NCBI RefSeq assembly: GCF_900128895.1 | Contig: NZ_FSQW01000002.1 | Span: 62,001 to 126,000, forward strand | Length of the DNA: 64,000 nucleotides | Direction: 5' to 3' | Source of the DNA: Parasphingorhabdus marina DSM 22363 | GTDB taxonomy: Bacteria > Pseudomonadota > Alphaproteobacteria > Sphingomonadales > Sphingomonadaceae | Shown: piece after piece, positions 62,135 through 64,000 of the stretch | How positions within the stretch are numbered: position 1 is the first letter of the stretch | Layout of the letters: every line of letters starts with the position of its first letter | Notes under the pieces: generated by a model | Database searches by the model: none | Seen by the model: only the letters and a program-made list of their open reading frames with translations | Told to the model about the DNA's origin: nothing | Made by a program: the position numbers and the translations under genes

Positions 62135-62327
62135 TGCTTCCTCCAGCTTGCTCTATGACTGTACCATTATTCGCGTTGAATACCGAAAGGTTACACCAAA
62201 CTGCCGATTTTCTCCATTGGCAAAATTCCGTGGGTAAAGTGACGTTGCCAAACCGGAAAGCGGGACCGTCAATTTCGCAGCACATACTTGCAATTGCCGT
62301 CTATCCCCGCCATTCGGCTGGGCCAGC

Positions 62328-63287
62328 ATGCGAACGATCCGCCTCATTCTCTCCGACAAATTCATCTGGCTGCTCACCATTGCGGTGACACTGGCCACTT
62401 TTCTGCCGGTGAGCGGAGCCGCCGTTCCCTATGCAAACTTTGCAGTTTCCGCCGCGATTTTCTGGATTTTCCTGCTTCACGGTATCCGGCTGGAGCGAAA
62501 AGAAGTTGTTGAGGGATTTCGGAACTGGCGCCTGCAGTCGACAATCTTCGGATTTGTTTTTGGCGCCATGACGGTAGCGGGCCTGGCATTGTCACTTGTT
62601 CTCGATGGTCATATTACCTCGATGATTGCCATAGGATTTCTGTATCTGGGCTGCCTGCCTTCGACCGTCCAGTCTGCTGCCAGTTACACGTTAATTGCCA
62701 AAGGCAATGTCGGGGCTTCGGTGGTTGCGGCAGCGGCGGTCAATCTGTCATCCATTGTTTTGACCCCGGTGCTCTTTGCATTGCTCGCGAGCAGTGTTGG
62801 AATCATTATTACCGGTTCGTCATTTCTGAAGATCGTGACCATGCTGCTGCTGCCTTTTGCCATCGGACAGGCGATACAATCCCGGGCGCGGCCGTGGATT
62901 TTGCGCCACAGGAATTTAACCGGCTGGGCAGACCGGCTCGCAATCAGCCTCGCTGTTTATGTGGCATTCTCGGGCGCAGTTGTTGGCGGGATATGGCAAC
63001 AGGTCAGCGGGAAGGAGCTGATCCTGGTCGGAGCGGCAACAGCGGCCTTGCTGACATTTGCCTTTGGCGGTGCCTGGAGCCTCGGAAAGTGGCTGGGTTT
63101 CGGGTCTGGTGACCGGAAGGCGCTGCTGTTCGGCGGTGCACAAAAAAGCATCGCCGTTGGTGCGCCACTGGCGGCCATATTGTTTCCGCCGGATGCCGCC
63201 GGGATGTTACTGGTCCCGCTGCTATTCTATCACCTCAGCAGCCTGACACTGTCCGCGCCGCTTGCCGTCCGGCTGGCCGAAGAATGA
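62328..63287 (+). CDS. Bile acid:sodium symporter-like transporter (SBF/YfeH type)
   Basis: A 319-residue inner-membrane protein with about 10 helices of the SBF-like family, which includes bile-acid symporters and the uncharacterised YfeH group. LHGIRLERKEVVEGFRNWRL and FLYLGCLPSTVQSAASYTLI (with the crossover-region Ser/Thr/Gln) are typical of YfeH, and AQKSIAVGAPLAA is the second conserved crossover region. Substrate unknown; an organic anion is likely by family. It stands divergent from the TPR gene with about 190 bases between them. Confidence 0.9.
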   Translation: MRTIRLILSDKFIWLLTIAVTLATFLPVSGAAVPYANFAVSAAIFWIFLLHGIRLERKEVVEGFRNWRLQSTIFGFVFGAMTVAGLALSLVLDGHITSMIAIGFLYLGCLPSTVQSAASYTLIAKGNVGASVVAAAAVNLSSIVLTPVLFALLASSVGIIITGSSFLKIVTMLLLPFAIGQAIQSRARPWILRHRNLTGWADRLAISLAVYVAFSGAVVGGIWQQVSGKELILVGAATAALLTFAFGGAWSLGKWLGFGSGDRKALLFGGAQKSIAVGAPLAAILFPPDAAGMLLVPLLFYHLSSLTLSAPLAVRLAEE

Positions 63288-63311
63288 CAAGCTGCTCCGG
63301 ACGTGCGCGGA

Positions 63312-64000
63312 CTAGAGTTCGCGCAGTGCTCTTGCCGGTTTTGCCGACAGGACAGGAATAGATCCGATCAGTCCGATGCCCAGTGTGACGACCGCGCCAA
63401 CAGCGAGGGTCGCCAAAACAATGTCCCAGTCCGGTTGCCAGGTAAATTCGAATATCTGGGTAATGACGAACCAGCCTGACAGGAGACCAAGCCCCAGGGC
63501 GACCAGCGACAGAAGAACTGCCAGAACCGCATATTCGATCGCCTGTGCGGTCAAAATCTGGCGGCGGGTCGCACCGAGCAGTTTCAGGATGACACTGTCA
63601 TAAATCCGCGACTGGCGTGAGGCCGCCACGGCTCCGACGAGCACTGCAATGCCCGAAAAGATGGCAATCGAAGCCGCCGAACCGATAGCGGTTGCCATCT
63701 GATCGAGGATCGTACCGATCTGTGAGGCGATTTCCTTGACCTTGACCATCGAAATGGATGGAAAGGCCTGCGGCAGACTACTCAGCAAACCGCTTTCGCG
63801 GGTTTCGTCGATCTGGATCGTCGCAGCGACATTATGGGGTGTATTGGCGAGGACGCTGGGCGGAAAGACCAGCACATAGTTGAACCCGAAATTTCTCCAG
63901 TTTACTTCACGCAAAGAGGCCACCGTCGACTGAATTTCCACGCCCAGCAGGCTGATGGTCAGGCTGTCACCGACGGAAAGTCCGAGCGCACCGGCCTGTT
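63312..64000 (-). CDS. ABC transporter permease, FtsX/YbbP type (C-terminal part)
   Basis: The last 229 residues of a larger permease; the rest lies beyond the right edge. An extracytoplasmic MacB-like region is followed by three membrane helices (about 113-133, 160-184 and 197-220) in the FtsX core arrangement. Marks are TVASLREVNWRNFGFNYV, typical of YbbP-family proteins near their periplasmic domain, and ILKLLGATRRQILTAQAIEY, the cytoplasmic loop that contacts the ATPase. Such permeases (with YbbA/TesA partners) are thought to move lipids or act as release machines. The ATPase gene is not in this window. Confidence 0.88.
   Translation of the reverse strand, partial: QAGALGLSVGDSLTISLLGVEIQSTVASLREVNWRNFGFNYVLVFPPSVLANTPHNVAATIQIDETRESGLLSSLPQAFPSISMVKVKEIASQIGTILDQMATAIGSAASIAIFSGIAVLVGAVAASRQSRIYDSVILKLLGATRRQILTAQAIEYAVLAVLLSLVALGLGLLSGWFVITQIFEFTWQPDWDIVLATLAVGAVVTLGIGLIGSIPVLSAKPARALREL

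Overview
The window looks like a chromosomal segment of an alphaproteobacterium, most likely a marine or freshwater member of the Sphingomonadales. This is inferred from family content: a TrcR (DUF1013) cell-cycle regulator next to a PIG3-type oxidoreductase and a DUF1192 gene, an RNase E whose S1 domain is split by a long acidic/basic insert, a DUF3297 gene, a 530-residue isocitrate lyase, and a tRNA-Gln with a U1-A72 pair. Base composition is moderately GC-rich throughout, with one clearly AT-richer gene (36610-38379). I see no rRNA, CRISPR array, transposase, integrase or phage structural module.

Layout. 1-842: start of clpA (runs off the left edge). 1126-8107: DUF1192, quinone oxidoreductase plus Nudix hydrolase, trcR, an MBL hydrolase, a TetA-like exporter and an acyl-CoA ligase. 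8267-11607: two tiny overlapping membrane ORFs, a PAS-only sensor protein, an aldehyde dehydrogenase and tRNA-Gln(CTG). 11855-25626: RNA and envelope housekeeping (ppx/gppA, rlmE, a DsbA-like protein, an M48 protease with TPRs, rne, an amidase, PBP1A, a GNAT enzyme, a KefB-type antiporter). 25648-28227: a single-chain fusion of a Baeyer-Villiger monooxygenase and an alpha/beta-hydrolase. 28400-31832: a TPP riboswitch in front of an uncharacterised four-helix membrane protein, thiC and an S1/P1 nuclease. 31944-36528: a same-strand run of small accessory genes (exported RidA-like protein, DUF2199, GNAT, hot-dog thioesterase, DUF3047) containing a truncated copy of the thioesterase gene start. 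36610-38379: an orphan AT-richer 589-residue protein with a C-terminal membrane hairpin. 38526-44616: HTH protein, YbjN-like protein, cupin plus Asp/Glu racemase-like pair, small membrane proteins, and a DUF1838 plus CpeT/CpcT-lyase-like lipoprotein pair. 44823-50939: isocitrate lyase with a palindromic upstream site, DoxX and hypothetical genes, cold-shock protein, hydrolase, Mpo1-like protein, uracil-DNA glycosylase. 51069-58218: lipid and acyl metabolism (KASIII, crotonase, SDR, esterases). 58394-64000: typA, a cytochrome c/TPR pair, a bile-acid-symporter-like carrier and the end of an FtsX-type ABC permease.

How the genes work together. Several gene pairs overlap by 1-4 bases (oxidoreductase/Nudix, GNAT/antiporter, thiC/nuclease, RidA/DUF2199, DUF1838/CpeT, SDR/crotonase), which implies translational coupling. 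Acyl and carbon metabolism recurs: acyl-CoA ligase, crotonase, KASIII of the beta-oxidation-shunt type, isocitrate lyase, and the Baeyer-Villiger/esterase fusion, which could turn a ketone into an alcohol plus an acid in two coupled steps. The strongest candidates for undescribed biology are that fusion protein, the membrane protein under TPP-riboswitch control, the orphan membrane-hairpin protein, and the CpeT-like lipoprotein operon in an organism with no sign of phycobilisomes. All functions are inferred from reading translated sequence; no database search was run.
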